DNA of 64,000 nucleotides from positions 2,294,001 through 2,358,000 of the forward strand of contig NC_010528.1 in assembly GCF_000069785.1 (NCBI RefSeq), given 5' to 3'. Each line of letters starts with the position of its first letter. The stretch's first letter is position 1. Under the pieces are notes generated by a model. The model was given only the letters and a program-made list of their open reading frames with translations, made no database searches and had not been told where the DNA came from. A program made the position numbers and the translations under genes. Shown here in pieces: positions 8,219-18,103 of the stretch. Origin of the DNA: Cupriavidus taiwanensis LMG 19424. Lineage in GTDB: Bacteria; Pseudomonadota; Gammaproteobacteria; Burkholderiales; Burkholderiaceae.

Positions 8219-11200
8219 GCTGCGCTCAGTTGCTTCTGCACCAGTTGGTAATACATGCCCTTGCGCTCCAGCAGCTCTTCATGCCGGCCCTGCTCGACGA
8301 TCGCGCCCTCGTACAGCACCAGGATCTTGTCGGCCTGCATGATGGTGCTGAGCCGGTGCGCGATGATGACGGCGGTGCGCCCGCGCAGGATTTCCTGCAT
8401 ATTGGCCAGGATATTGCTCTCCGACTGCGTGTCCAGTGCCGAGGTGGCTTCGTCGAACACCAGCAGGCGCGGGTCGTGGTACAGCGCGCGCGCGATGCAC
8501 AGCCGCTGGATCTGCCCGCCCGAGAGCCCGATGCCGCGTTCGCCGACGACCTGCTCGTAGCCCAGCGGCAGCTTGCTGATAAAGGCATGCGCGTCGGCCA
8601 TGCGCGCCACCTCCTCGATGCGGCGCCGGTCAGGGCTGTCGTCGCCGCAGGCGATGTTCTCCGCGATGGTGCCCGAGAACAGCAGGTTGGACTGCATCAC
8701 GTAACCCACCTGGGCCCGGTAGAACGCCGCGTCGATCACGTTGAGGTCGTAGCCGTCGACCGTCATCGAGCCCTCGGTGGGCTTGTAGAAGCCCACCAGC
8801 AGCTTGGCCAGCGTGGTCTTGCCCGAGCCGCTGCGGCCGACGATGGCGACCATTTCGCCGGGCCGGATGGCAAAGCTGATGTTCTCCAGCACATAGGGCG
8901 TGTCGTCGCCGCCGTAGCGGAAGTACAGGTCCTTCATCACGATCTCGCCCTGCAGGTCGGGCAGCATCACGCGCGACAGCACGTCCTGCGGTTTCTGCTC
9001 CGGCTCGAGGTCGAGCACGTCGCCCAGCCGCTCCATCGCCACGCCGGCGTCGTTCAACTGGCCCCACAGTGCCACCAGTCCCATCAGCGGCCCCAGCACG
9101 CTGCCCATGAACGCGTTGAAGGCCATCAGCTGGCCGATGGTCAGCTCGCGCTCCAGCACCAGCGTCGCACCCACCCACAGCACGGCGATGGTGGTGGCGG
9201 CATTGAGCAACTGGCTCGCCAGCCCCACCAGGATATGGAACTGCTGCGCCTTGTACTGCGACTCCAGCGCCTTGGTGTACTTGCGCTCCCAGCGCAGCCG
9301 CACCGGGCGCTCGATGCCCATGCCCTTGACGGTCTCGGCGCCGCCCAGCGTCTCCATCAGGTAGGCCTTGGCGTCGGTCGAGGTAGCGAAGACCTCCCGT
9401 GCATAGCCCTTGACCCGCGGCGTCACCACCACCGTCAGCGCCGCGATCGGGATCACGAAGGCGATCAGCAGCAGCGTCAGCTTGACGTTGTAGAGAAACA
9501 TGATGGTGAAGTAGATAAACACCATCAGCAAATTCAGCGCCGTGGTCACCGTCGATTCGGTCAGGAAGGCGCGGATGGTCTGGTTCTCCTGGAAGCGCGC
9601 GAAGATGTCGCCGGTCTTGCGCCTGGCGAAGAACGACAGCGGCAGCGACAGCGTGTGCCGGAAGAAGTGCGACATCATGGCGAAGTCCATGTTGCGCACC
9701 ATGAAGTTGGCGAGGTAGGCGCGGATCGTCGCCATCAGCTGCGAGAACACGCTGGAAATGATCAGCCCCGCGATCAGCAGGTGCAGCAGCCCGACGTTCT
9801 GGTGCACCACCACGCCGTCGAGGATGTTCTGGATGATTAGCGGCGGCACCACCCCCAGCATCTGGATCACGAAGGTCGCCAGGAACAGGTGCGCCAGGAT
9901 CTTCTTGTACGGCGCCAGATAGCCGATGAAGCGCAGCCATGGCGAGCGCTGCACCGACAGCTGAGTCATGCTCTCGCCCGGCGTGAACAGCAGGCAGGTG
10001 CCGCTCCAGCCGCGCTCGAACTCCTCGGCGCTCATCTTGCGGAAGCCGATGGCCGGGTCGGCCACCCACACCCAGCGCGAGGAGATGCCGTACACCACCA
10101 CGTAGTGGTAGCCCTCCCAGTGGACGATGAACGGCAGCTCGAAGCCCATCAGCGAGTCGCGCGTGCATTGCACCCCACGCGTGGTGAACCCCAGCGATTC
10201 ACCCGCCCGCGCCAGGCTGTCGAGCGTGGCGCCCTGCGTGGTCACGTTGGCCAGTTCGCGCAGCTTGCCCAGCGTCATCGGGATGCCGTAATGCCGGCAG
10301 ATCATCGCCAGGCACGCCGCGCCGCAATCCATTTCCTCGGCCTGCTCCACCAGCGCGAAGCGGCGGATCAGCTTCTCGCCCAGCTCGGGCCGCGAGGCCA
10401 GGTCCAGCAGTACCGGACGCTTGCGCCGCTCGGCCAGCTTCTTTTGCCGGTGCAGCTCGCGGTCCAGCACCCGGATGCGCTCCTCCAGCACCTCGCGCAG
10501 GCGCGGATTGCGCTCGAGGATCAGCTGCACCGTTTTCTCGGGAATCACCAGCAGGCGCACGTCGGTCTCGGCAATGGCCGAGGCCAGCTGCTCCTGCCGC
10601 ATCACGCAGGCGCGCTCGCCGAAGATATCGCCCTGGCCCAGCGTCGCCAGCGGAAACTCGCTGCCCTCTTCGCTGCGCACGATGCGCACGGTGCCCTGGC
10701 GTACCACGTACAGGCGCCGGTCCTCGCGTCCGTCCTGCTTCAGGATCTCCCGGCCGGCCGCCACGCGCTTCACGCCGACGCTGCGCACCGCGTCTTCCAG
10801 TTCCTGCTTGTCGAGCTTGCCGCGCAGGTCGAACAGCCGCGCGACAAAGCCGCCGGCCGAACTGATCGCGACATAGCTGGTGATGAAGGCCAGCGCCGCA
10901 GGGTTGCCCGCTACCACGGGCTCGCTCACGCTGCGCGGGATCATCAGCAGCTCGGTCTTGCCCGAGGCGCGCACCGACGACTCGTGCCGGTATTCGCGCA
11001 GCAGCGCAAGATCGGCAAAGACCTCGCCGGTCTTGCGCACCCCCATGCTGATTTCCTTGCCGTGCTCCTCGTTGAACACGCGCACCGAGCCGGATTTGAC
11101 GATAAACAGGCCCGGCGCGGCTTCGCCGGCATTGCAGACGGTGTCGCCGAAGCCGAAGCTCAGCACCTGCGCGGCATCGGCCAGGCGCGCCAGTTCTTCC

Positions 11201-11328
11201 GGCGTCAGCACCGACAGGATTTCGACCGACGCCAGGAAAGCGGCCAGCGCCGGGCCTGTCTCCGACGGCTGCGGCGCGGGGGTGGCGGCGTCGGCCTGGC
11301 CGGCCTCGCTAGCGGGCTTCGATGACAT
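8215..11328 (-). CDS. Peptidase-containing ABC exporter with two cyclic-nucleotide-binding domains
   Basis: 1037 residues. Domains in order: two cNMP-binding-like domains (about 35-155 and 175-295), a C39 peptidase (about 325-450; Cys335 in EEMDCGAACL, His408, Asp424), a type 1 exporter membrane domain (about 475-765) and an ATPase (Walker A GRSGSGKT 831-838, LSGGQ 935-939, Walker B LLVFDEA). C39 exporters cut leaders after Gly-Gly while pumping the peptide out, and seven Gly-Gly precursors lie nearby. The cNMP domains are unusual in proteobacterial exporters and suggest control by a nucleotide or by protein contact. Overlaps the PpiC gene by 20 bp upstream and the activator by 4 bp downstream. 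Confidence 0.93.
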   Translation of the reverse strand: MSSKPASEAGQADAATPAPQPSETGPALAAFLASVEILSVLTPEELARLADAAQVLSFGFGDTVCNAGEAAPGLFIVKSGSVRVFNEEHGKEISMGVRKTGEVFADLALLREYRHESSVRASGKTELLMIPRSVSEPVVAGNPAALAFITSYVAISSAGGFVARLFDLRGKLDKQELEDAVRSVGVKRVAAGREILKQDGREDRRLYVVRQGTVRIVRSEEGSEFPLATLGQGDIFGERACVMRQEQLASAIAETDVRLLVIPEKTVQLILERNPRLREVLEERIRVLDRELHRQKKLAERRKRPVLLDLASRPELGEKLIRRFALVEQAEEMDCGAACLAMICRHYGIPMTLGKLRELANVTTQGATLDSLARAGESLGFTTRGVQCTRDSLMGFELPFIVHWEGYHYVVVYGISSRWVWVADPAIGFRKMSAEEFERGWSGTCLLFTPGESMTQLSVQRSPWLRFIGYLAPYKKILAHLFLATFVIQMLGVVPPLIIQNILDGVVVHQNVGLLHLLIAGLIISSVFSQLMATIRAYLANFMVRNMDFAMMSHFFRHTLSLPLSFFARRKTGDIFARFQENQTIRAFLTESTVTTALNLLMVFIYFTIMFLYNVKLTLLLIAFVIPIAALTVVVTPRVKGYAREVFATSTDAKAYLMETLGGAETVKGMGIERPVRLRWERKYTKALESQYKAQQFHILVGLASQLLNAATTIAVLWVGATLVLERELTIGQLMAFNAFMGSVLGPLMGLVALWGQLNDAGVAMERLGDVLDLEPEQKPQDVLSRVMLPDLQGEIVMKDLYFRYGGDDTPYVLENISFAIRPGEMVAIVGRSGSGKTTLAKLLVGFYKPTEGSMTVDGYDLNVIDAAFYRAQVGYVMQSNLLFSGTIAENIACGDDSPDRRRIEEVARMADAHAFISKLPLGYEQVVGERGIGLSGGQIQRLCIARALYHDPRLLVFDEATSALDTQSESNILANMQEILRGRTAVIIAHRLSTIMQADKILVLYEGAIVEQGRHEELLERKGMYYQLVQKQLSAA

Positions 11329-12061
11329 GTTCCTGCGCCCTGGCCATCAGCCAGTCCTCGCGCAGCAGGCGGCGCACTTCGACCGCGACCTCGCTGTCGA
11401 GCGTGGCCGGGTGCTTGGCGCGCACCAGGAAGACCTCGAAGAACGAGCGGTCGGCGGCCGGGAACGGTCCCAGCAGGTCGCCCGGCTCGGCGTTGAAGAC
11501 CTTGGCCTCGATCTCGGTCTTGAGCGAGCCGCGCAGCACCTTGCCGATCTCGCCGCCGCGCTCGCGCGTGTCGGCGATGGAGTGCTCGCGCGCCATCTCG
11601 GCAAAGGCCTCGGGGTCGTCCTGCAGGTACGAGATCAGCTCCCTGGCCTTGCCCTCGCTGTCGACCACGATGTGGCTGACCTCGATGCTGTCGAAGCGCG
11701 GCGAGTTCAGCGCGAAGTACTCCTGCACCGCGGCCTCGCTGCATACCTGCGCCATCATCCGCTCCTGGTAGAGGCTGTCGGTGATGAAGGCCTCGAACTC
11801 GTCGAGGCTGACGTTGAGCGCATCCAGGTAGTGGTTCATGTCGGCGGCACGATGCAGGCCCTGCACGCGGCGGAACTGGTCGGCGCGTTCCTGGATTTCC
11901 TCGGGCGTGACCACCATGCCCTGCCGCTTCGCGGCGTGCACGGTCAGCTTGTCGCGCACGATCTGCTCGACCAGCCCTTCGAACTGCCCGGTCAGCTTGA
12001 GCAGGCGCACGAATTCCTCCACGCCGAGCACTTCATCGTCGATACGCACGATGCCAGTCAT
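11309..12061 (-). CDS. PpiC/SurA-like peptidyl-prolyl isomerase-related protein
   Basis: 250 residues. The N-terminal half is helical like the SurA chaperone part; the C-terminal half has the parvulin pattern (SHIVVDSEGKARELI, FAEMAREHSIADTRERGGEIG, VFNAEPGDLLGPF). There is no signal peptide, so it acts in the cytoplasm unless exported otherwise. Similar PpiC-like proteins are known next to C39 exporters with Crp-like domains in cyanobacterial peptide clusters, where they are thought to assist the peptide or exporter. An AAAGGAG ribosome-binding site precedes the ATG. Sits between the HlyD adaptor and the exporter. Confidence 0.85.
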   Translation of the reverse strand: MTGIVRIDDEVLGVEEFVRLLKLTGQFEGLVEQIVRDKLTVHAAKRQGMVVTPEEIQERADQFRRVQGLHRAADMNHYLDALNVSLDEFEAFITDSLYQERMMAQVCSEAAVQEYFALNSPRFDSIEVSHIVVDSEGKARELISYLQDDPEAFAEMAREHSIADTRERGGEIGKVLRGSLKTEIEAKVFNAEPGDLLGPFPAADRSFFEVFLVRAKHPATLDSEVAVEVRRLLREDWLMARAQEHVIEAR

Positions 12062-12139
12062 TTTTCCGACTCCTTTGGCGGCCCGGCGCGGCGGCGCGCC
12101 CAGCTGTCCAGATCCTGTTCCTGTGTGCCACCGCGACGC

Positions 12140-13522
12140 TTAGCCCGCCACCTCGCGGAAGGGGTCGAGACCGAGGTCGATCAGGCGGCGCTCGCGCACC
12201 ACGATCTCCGCCGTCGCGGTCATGCCATAGCGCAGCGGATACTTGTTGTCGGCCACGGTGTAGTAGTCGCGCGCCAGGCGCACGCGGCCCTCGTAGACCG
12301 GCTGCTTGTCAGGCCCGCCCGGCTTGGTCGCGGGCGAGATGAACTCGAGCGTGCCATCGATGATCCCGTAGCGCTGGTACGGGAAGGCATTGAACTTCAG
12401 CTTGACCGGCAGGCCCTCGCGCAGGAAGGCCCGGTCGCGTTCGGCTATCACGATCTTCACCACCGGGCGGGCATCCTTGGGCGCGATGCCGCCCAGCGGC
12501 GTATTGGCCTGCACCTTGTCGCCGCGCTGGGTCGAGGTGACATCGGTGATCACGCCGGACACCGGCGCCAGGATCAGCAGGAAGTTGTCCTTGTCGATAT
12601 TCTCGAAGCGGATGCGCGCGGCGGCGTCCGCCACCAGGCGGGCGGTCTGCACCTGCAGGCGCAGCTTGTCCTCGGTGTTGGCGATCTCGCGCAGCGCCGC
12701 GTCATATTGCACGCGCAGGCCGGCGAGATCCTGGCCGCTGCTCTCCAGCTCGGAGCTGGCCTGGGTCAGCTCGCGGCCCAGGCGCGCCTCCAGTTCGGTC
12801 AGCCGCGACTGCGCCACGCGCAGGGTGTTCTCGGCATCCTGCGCCGCGGCGCGCTTGGCGTCGACCTGCGATTGCGACACGCCCCCGCCGCCGGGCAGCG
12901 CCAGCAGGCGCGCATAGCGATCCTGCTCCTGGCGCGCGAACTCGCGCGCGCGCCGCGCATTCTCCAGGTTGCTGCGCGCTTCCTGCAGCTGCGCGCGTTG
13001 CTGCTCGGCCAGCCGCGTGGTGCCTTCGGCAATGCGGGTCTCGTGCTGGCGCGTCGCCACGTCGATCTGCTGCTTGAGCGCCGCCGCGCGCCGTTCCATC
13101 AAGGCCTTCTTGTCGGGGAACTGCTTCCACTCGCGTTCGGAGTCTTCCAGCTTGAGCTGTGCCTCCAGCGCGTTGGCGGCGGCCTCGATCGCGCCGCGCG
13201 CGTTCAGGCGCGCCAGCACATCGTCCTTGGACACGGGCTGCCCTTCCGCCACGTACAGGTCGGCAAGCTCGCCGTCCACGGGGGCATAGAAGCGCCGCAC
13301 CTCGGATTCGGGCGCGAGCGTGCCCTGCGCGGTAACGATGACATCGGCGTGGCCGACGAACGACCAGACCAGCCCGCATAGCACCAGCGCAAAAGTGGTG
13401 ACGATGGTCAGCATGCCCAGGCGCGACGGCTCGGCGCTGAGCAGGCCGATGCCTTCGGCGCCGTGGTCTTCCAGCGCCTCGGCAAGCGGCTTGAGGCCGG
13501 CGTGGCGGGCATCGTCCTTCAT
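12140..13522 (-). CDS. HlyD-family membrane fusion protein
   Basis: 460 residues. A short cytoplasmic tail, one membrane helix (about 36-57), a lipoyl/barrel half-motif (APVDGELADLYVAEGQPVSKDD), a long coiled-coil hairpin (about 110-300) and the second half with APVSGVITDVTSTQRGDKV, then a beta-barrel and C-terminal MTATAEIVVRERRLIDL. This is the periplasmic adaptor of type I secretion, connecting the ABC exporter to an outer-membrane channel. Its ATG overlaps the FHA gene stop by 4 bp (ATGA), indicating translational coupling. Confidence 0.92.
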   Translation of the reverse strand: MKDDARHAGLKPLAEALEDHGAEGIGLLSAEPSRLGMLTIVTTFALVLCGLVWSFVGHADVIVTAQGTLAPESEVRRFYAPVDGELADLYVAEGQPVSKDDVLARLNARGAIEAAANALEAQLKLEDSEREWKQFPDKKALMERRAAALKQQIDVATRQHETRIAEGTTRLAEQQRAQLQEARSNLENARRAREFARQEQDRYARLLALPGGGGVSQSQVDAKRAAAQDAENTLRVAQSRLTELEARLGRELTQASSELESSGQDLAGLRVQYDAALREIANTEDKLRLQVQTARLVADAAARIRFENIDKDNFLLILAPVSGVITDVTSTQRGDKVQANTPLGGIAPKDARPVVKIVIAERDRAFLREGLPVKLKFNAFPYQRYGIIDGTLEFISPATKPGGPDKQPVYEGRVRLARDYYTVADNKYPLRYGMTATAEIVVRERRLIDLGLDPFREVAG

Positions 13523-16218
13523 GGCTTCCCCGCCGGACCGGGTGATGGAGGGGCTGCGGCCGCCGCGGCCGATGCCGGCGCGTTGCCGGGGTCTTCGCCG
13601 CCGATCAGCCCGAGCTTGGCCTTGAGCACGGCGGGATCGAGCACCGTGCCCAGTTCGCGCAGCGCGTGGCGCTGCTGCTCCGCCTCGGCGCGGATCTCTT
13701 GCTCGACCTTGGCCAGTTGTGCGAGGTCGGCGCTTTCGCCCGCGCGCAGTTGCGTGAAGATGCGCATGCCCTGGCGCGCGTCGTCCTGCGCCTGTGACAG
13801 CAGCCGCGCCTGCGCGCGAAACTTCGGCGAGATGCCGGGCTCGAGCCGCTGCTCGCCGCCGATCACGCCGTTGGCGCGATACTGCTTCCACGCCGCGACC
13901 GCGCTGGCCATCAGCTCGCGCGCGCGACGCAGGGCGCTGTCGCGCACGCCGTTGACATCGCCCTCGACAGCCCTGGCGAAATGGCTGTCTTCTTCCGCAT
14001 CGAGCATCGCGTAGAAGTCCAGCAGGCGGTCCTCGTAGCCGCGGCTGCCGCGCGCCGACTGCAACGCGGCGTACTGCGCCGCAACCTTCTGCTTGTGCGC
14101 CACGTCGCGCGCCAGGTCGTCGGCCCACGGACCGCCTCGGATCTGGCTGAGCGCGGCCAGCGCGGCGGCGCTGTCGCCCTGCTGCCACGCCCTGGCCGCA
14201 TCGGCATACTGCCGTGCCAGCTCGGGCGACGGCAGGCGCGGCGCCAGGCTGGCAAGCTGCGCCTGGAACGGCGGCGTGGCGAACCGGCTGTCGGCCAGCC
14301 GCGTCACCAGCGGCCCCGGCCGGCGCGCGCGCAAGGCCTGCAGCAGGCCGGTGTAGCGATCCAGGTCCGACTGCACCCGGTCCAGGCCAGCCAGGCGCGG
14401 ATATTTCTCGCGGTATTCCGCAAGCACCGGCTGCAAGGCCTCCGGCCGGTCACGGCCCAGTTCGGCAGCGATCGTGGCATTGAGCCGGTCGATTGCGGCC
14501 AGATAGACCGAGGCATCGTTCTGCAGCCGGCGCACATCGCTGAGCGCATCGGCATACAGGTCGCGGAACGCCGGCACGTCGGCCGCGACGCGCCCGAGCG
14601 CACGCTGATGCGCGGCGGTGTCCTGGTTCCAGTACGCCAGCAACTGGCGCATCGGCGCTTCGTCGGTGTAGAGGCGAATCGGGGCATCGGCGCCGCGCGG
14701 CGCGGTGAAGCGTTCGAGCCGGCCGATCCAGTCGAGTTCGGCCACCAGCGGACGCGCCTCGGCGTTGTGCGTGCTGAGCTGGCGCAAGCGTGCCAGCACG
14801 GTATCGGCGCCAGCCATGTCTCGGGCCTTCAGCCTGGCGGCGAAGTCGGGCACGTACGCGCGCAACAGCGCTTCGGTCCCGACCGCCTGGACCGCGATAT
14901 CGTCGGGATGCCGCGCCAGGTAGCTGTCGGCCGCCTGCGCCGCGCCCGCGTGGTCGCCGGCGGCAAAGCGGGACTGCACCGCGCGCTCGGGCGCGCCACG
15001 CCAGTAGACCGCAACGCCCGCCACGAGCGCGAGCAGCAGCAAGGCCCCGCCCCAGCGCGCCGCGCGCCGCACGCGGGCCGGGTGGCCGAGCCCGAACAGC
15101 CGCGCCCCTTCCGCCGCCAGCAACGCGGCACGGCCCCGCTGTCGGCGCCCCGTTGCGCCGGCGCCGGCGGCAGTGGCCGCCGCGGCCAGGGCCTCGGCCT
15201 CGGCATTGACCTCGTCCTCCTGATGGGCGGCGTAGTCGACGCAGAAGATGTCGAGGAAGGAATCTGGCGCGCCGACAAAGGTGGTGCGGTCGGCGTCGTC
15301 GCGGGCGGCCGGCGTGGCGGCGGCAATGGCCGAACCTCCGTCAGACCCGGCGGCAGGCACCGCGGACGTGGCCGGCGCATCGGGCGCGTCCGCGGGCTGC
15401 AATACCGAGCGCGTCGCGGTGGCATCGCCGGCGCTGGTGTACCGCACGTGTGCCTTGTAGACGAAGTGGTTGCCGCCAAACGCAATCAGGTCCCCGTCGT
15501 CCAGCGGCACGCCGTGGTCGGCCAGGCGCTTGCCGTTGACGAAGGTGCCATTGGTGCTGCCCAGGTCCTCGATGAAGGGGATGCCCCCCTTGAGGTACAC
15601 ATGCGCATGGCGCCGCGACAGGTAGTTGACCTGGTGCGGATAGCTGTCGCGAAAGCGCGCGAAGGCGTCGTCGCCCTTGCTGACCAGGTACGGGAACTGC
15701 TCCACATGCAGCGGCTGCAGCCCCACGTCATGGCGTTCCGGCACCAGCGTCAGCGCCACGCGCGGCGGCTGCGGCTGCGGCGCGCGCGGCGACAGCCGCA
15801 CGCGGAAGGACAGCGCCGGCCCGAAGGCGACTTCATCGCCATCGCTGAGCTGCGCCGGCTGGCGCGCCACGGCCGCGCCGTTCACGCGCGTGCCGTTCTT
15901 GCTGCCGAGGTCAGCCACGTAGACCGTGCCATGCTCCGCAAAAATGCGCGCATGGCGCCGCGACAGCGGCGCGGCCAGTGCTTCCGGGTAGGCGGCGAAC
16001 GGCAGCTCGCTGCGGCCGACCGCAAAGAGCGCTTCATCGATGCGGATCTCGCCGAGCTCCGGGCGCGCCACCGGCGTCAGGAACACATCGAATTCCTGCG
16101 CCGCGGTTTGCGCCACATCTTGCGCCACACCCTGCGCCACATCCTGCGCGAGGTCTCGTGCGGATCCCTGGGCCATTTTCACCGGCATTTCCATGATCAG
16201 TGCTTCGTCAGGAGCCAT
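13519..16218 (-). CDS. Twin-FHA-domain membrane protein
   Basis: 899 residues. Two FHA domains (about 55-140 with SRRH 86-89 and GSKNGT; about 177-257 with SRRH 201-204 and GSTNGT), each keeping the phosphothreonine-binding residues. A linker rich in Ala and acidic residues follows, then one membrane helix (about 389-406) and a long helical C-terminal part (about 410-880) likely in the periplasm. A small Ala-Gln-Asp repeat lies at about 24-40. FHA domains bind Thr-phosphorylated partners, so it could link the kinase at 21507-23612 to the exporter. First gene of the operon, 66 bp after a sigma-70-like promoter. Confidence 0.88.
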   Translation of the reverse strand: MAPDEALIMEMPVKMAQGSARDLAQDVAQGVAQDVAQTAAQEFDVFLTPVARPELGEIRIDEALFAVGRSELPFAAYPEALAAPLSRRHARIFAEHGTVYVADLGSKNGTRVNGAAVARQPAQLSDGDEVAFGPALSFRVRLSPRAPQPQPPRVALTLVPERHDVGLQPLHVEQFPYLVSKGDDAFARFRDSYPHQVNYLSRRHAHVYLKGGIPFIEDLGSTNGTFVNGKRLADHGVPLDDGDLIAFGGNHFVYKAHVRYTSAGDATATRSVLQPADAPDAPATSAVPAAGSDGGSAIAAATPAARDDADRTTFVGAPDSFLDIFCVDYAAHQEDEVNAEAEALAAAATAAGAGATGRRQRGRAALLAAEGARLFGLGHPARVRRAARWGGALLLLALVAGVAVYWRGAPERAVQSRFAAGDHAGAAQAADSYLARHPDDIAVQAVGTEALLRAYVPDFAARLKARDMAGADTVLARLRQLSTHNAEARPLVAELDWIGRLERFTAPRGADAPIRLYTDEAPMRQLLAYWNQDTAAHQRALGRVAADVPAFRDLYADALSDVRRLQNDASVYLAAIDRLNATIAAELGRDRPEALQPVLAEYREKYPRLAGLDRVQSDLDRYTGLLQALRARRPGPLVTRLADSRFATPPFQAQLASLAPRLPSPELARQYADAARAWQQGDSAAALAALSQIRGGPWADDLARDVAHKQKVAAQYAALQSARGSRGYEDRLLDFYAMLDAEEDSHFARAVEGDVNGVRDSALRRARELMASAVAAWKQYRANGVIGGEQRLEPGISPKFRAQARLLSQAQDDARQGMRIFTQLRAGESADLAQLAKVEQEIRAEAEQQRHALRELGTVLDPAVLKAKLGLIGGEDPGNAPASAAAAAAPPSPGPAGKP

Positions 16219-16283
16219 GTTTCCAGCGAGCCAACAGCGCGGCTGCCGCGGCCGCAGGCCAGGGGGATGAAGCGACTAAGAAC

Positions 16284-16311
16284 ATAGTAGGCGACGGCTT
16301 AGGCTAGTCAA
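16284..16311 (-). promoter_or_regulatory. Sigma-70-type promoter for the exporter operon
   Basis: Read on the minus strand: -35 TTGACT (16306-16311), 16-bp spacer, -10 TACTAT (16284-16289), 65 bp before the start of the FHA gene. It contrasts with the sigma-54 promoters of the peptide genes, implying the machinery is made from a housekeeping promoter. Confidence 0.55.
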
Positions 16312-16456
16312 TCGGCCACGGCATGCGTGGTTGGGCCGGCAGCGGCAGCGCCGCAAGACCGGCAGGCTGCGCGGCTGCGCATGCCGCGCAGGCGTTGCGC
16401 AACGCGTTGCTTGCGCCGGCATCACCTGTACCGTGCAGCGGCATCCCCGGCACCAC

Positions 16457-17920
16457 TTATTGCGGTGGATTCAGCGCGGTGTTGCGCACATCCGCCTCGG
16501 GCCAGCCGCCACCCAGCGCCTTGTAGAGCGTGACGGTGTCGCCCAGGATTTGTTGGTGGACCGCCAACAACTGCAGCTGCGCGGCCAGCAGCGAACGCTC
16601 GGTTTCGAACACTTCGAGCTGCGAGACCACGCCTTCCTTCAATTGCGCCTCGATCTGCGCGGACACCACGCGCAGCTGCTCCACCTGCTGCTGCAGTTCG
16701 ATGCGCTGCTTCTTGTGGGCGTCGACGTTGACCAGCGCGGTCTCGACTTCCTCGAATGCGGTCATCACCGTGCGGCCATATTCGTTTTCCGCCACGCCGA
16801 CCTGCGCCTCGGTGGTCTTGACCCGCGCACGCACGTTGGGGTCCAGCATCGGCAGGTTGATGCTCGGCATGAAGCCGAAGGTGAAGGACTTGAGCAGGTC
16901 GCTCAGGGCGAAGCTGGCGGTGCCGCCGCGCGCGGTCAGGCTGATGCTGGGCAGCTGCGCCAGGCGCGCCTGGCCGACGATGTTGTAGGCGGCCAGCACG
17001 CGGTACTCCGCCGCCACCACGTCCGGGCGCCGCGCCAGCAGCTGCGACGGCAGGCCCGCCGGCACCGCGGGCGGCTGCACGCGATCCTGCAGGCGCCCGG
17101 CCGGCACCTTGAGGTTGCCGGCGGGCACGCCGACCAGCGTCGCCAGCGCGTTCTCCGCCACATCGCGCGAACGGCGCAGCTCGAGCAGGTCCTTGTTCAG
17201 GCGATTGATCTCCGCCTGTTGCTGCATCACGCGGATCTTTGGCACCAGCCCGTTCTGGTACATGGCCTGGTAGGTAGACAGGATCTGCTGGTTCTTGGCC
17301 ACGGTGCGCGACTGCTGCTCGATCTGCTCGTCGAACTGCAGGATCTGGAAATACGTGGTGGAGACATTGGCCACCAGCGTCAGGTAGCCGGCGCGCCAGT
17401 CCGCCTCGGTGGCACGGAACTCGGCAGTCTGCGCCTGCACGCCCTTCTCGACCTTGCCCCAGATGTCGATGTCCCAGTTCAGCTGGGCGCCGGCGCTATA
17501 AGTCCATGTGGACTTCTGCCCGGTGCTTTTTTCGAAGCTCGCGCCCGCGCCGATGTCGATCACCGGCAGCCCGCCGGCGCGGGCCTCGCCGATCTGCGCA
17601 TTGGCCACGCGGATACGCGCAGCCAGCACCTTGATGTCGTAGTTGCCGGACAGCGCGCGTTCGATCAGCTGGTTCAGGTACGGGTCCTTGAAGCCCAGCC
17701 ACCAGTTGGGCTGTACCGCTTCGGCCGGCGATACCGTGATCGATTCCTGCCGTGACCATTCGGCCTTGGCCGGCGTCTCGGGGCGCTGGTACACCGGCGG
17801 GCGGAAATCGGCGCAACCCGACAGCAGTGCCAGGCCCGCTGTCAGCGCGGCAAGCCAGGCAGCACGACGCGGCGCGCGGATCACCGCATGCACGGACGGG
17901 GCAATGGGGAACTGGGGCAC
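16457..17920 (-). CDS. Outer-membrane efflux lipoprotein, NodT/TolC family
   Basis: 487 residues from a GTG start with AGGAAG eight bases upstream. A signal sequence ending in ALLSGC gives a lipidated cysteine, followed by the RPPVYQRPETPAKAEW region typical of NodT proteins and two long coiled-coil OEP repeats. It would be the outer-membrane duct for the HlyD/C39 exporter. It lies between the peptide pair and the FHA gene on the same strand. 183 bp separates it from the upstream peptide gene, so it may be read through from the sigma-54 promoter at 18778-18792. Confidence 0.9.
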   Translation of the reverse strand: MPQFPIAPSVHAVIRAPRRAAWLAALTAGLALLSGCADFRPPVYQRPETPAKAEWSRQESITVSPAEAVQPNWWLGFKDPYLNQLIERALSGNYDIKVLAARIRVANAQIGEARAGGLPVIDIGAGASFEKSTGQKSTWTYSAGAQLNWDIDIWGKVEKGVQAQTAEFRATEADWRAGYLTLVANVSTTYFQILQFDEQIEQQSRTVAKNQQILSTYQAMYQNGLVPKIRVMQQQAEINRLNKDLLELRRSRDVAENALATLVGVPAGNLKVPAGRLQDRVQPPAVPAGLPSQLLARRPDVVAAEYRVLAAYNIVGQARLAQLPSISLTARGGTASFALSDLLKSFTFGFMPSINLPMLDPNVRARVKTTEAQVGVAENEYGRTVMTAFEEVETALVNVDAHKKQRIELQQQVEQLRVVSAQIEAQLKEGVVSQLEVFETERSLLAAQLQLLAVHQQILGDTVTLYKALGGGWPEADVRNTALNPPQ

Positions 17921-18103
17921 GATGTCTTCCTGCGTGCGACGGCGGCGGCCGGCGGGGCTGCAACGGTTCGCCGGTCCCGCCTGGCCGCCGCGTCTGTCTG
18001 TATTGTGGTGCGCGCGGGCGCGCGCTCCAACCCCGATCGGCACGGGGTCAGAAAAAGCGCCGCGGGGACGCCCCCGCGGCGCAGCGCCATCTCAACCATC
18101 CTC

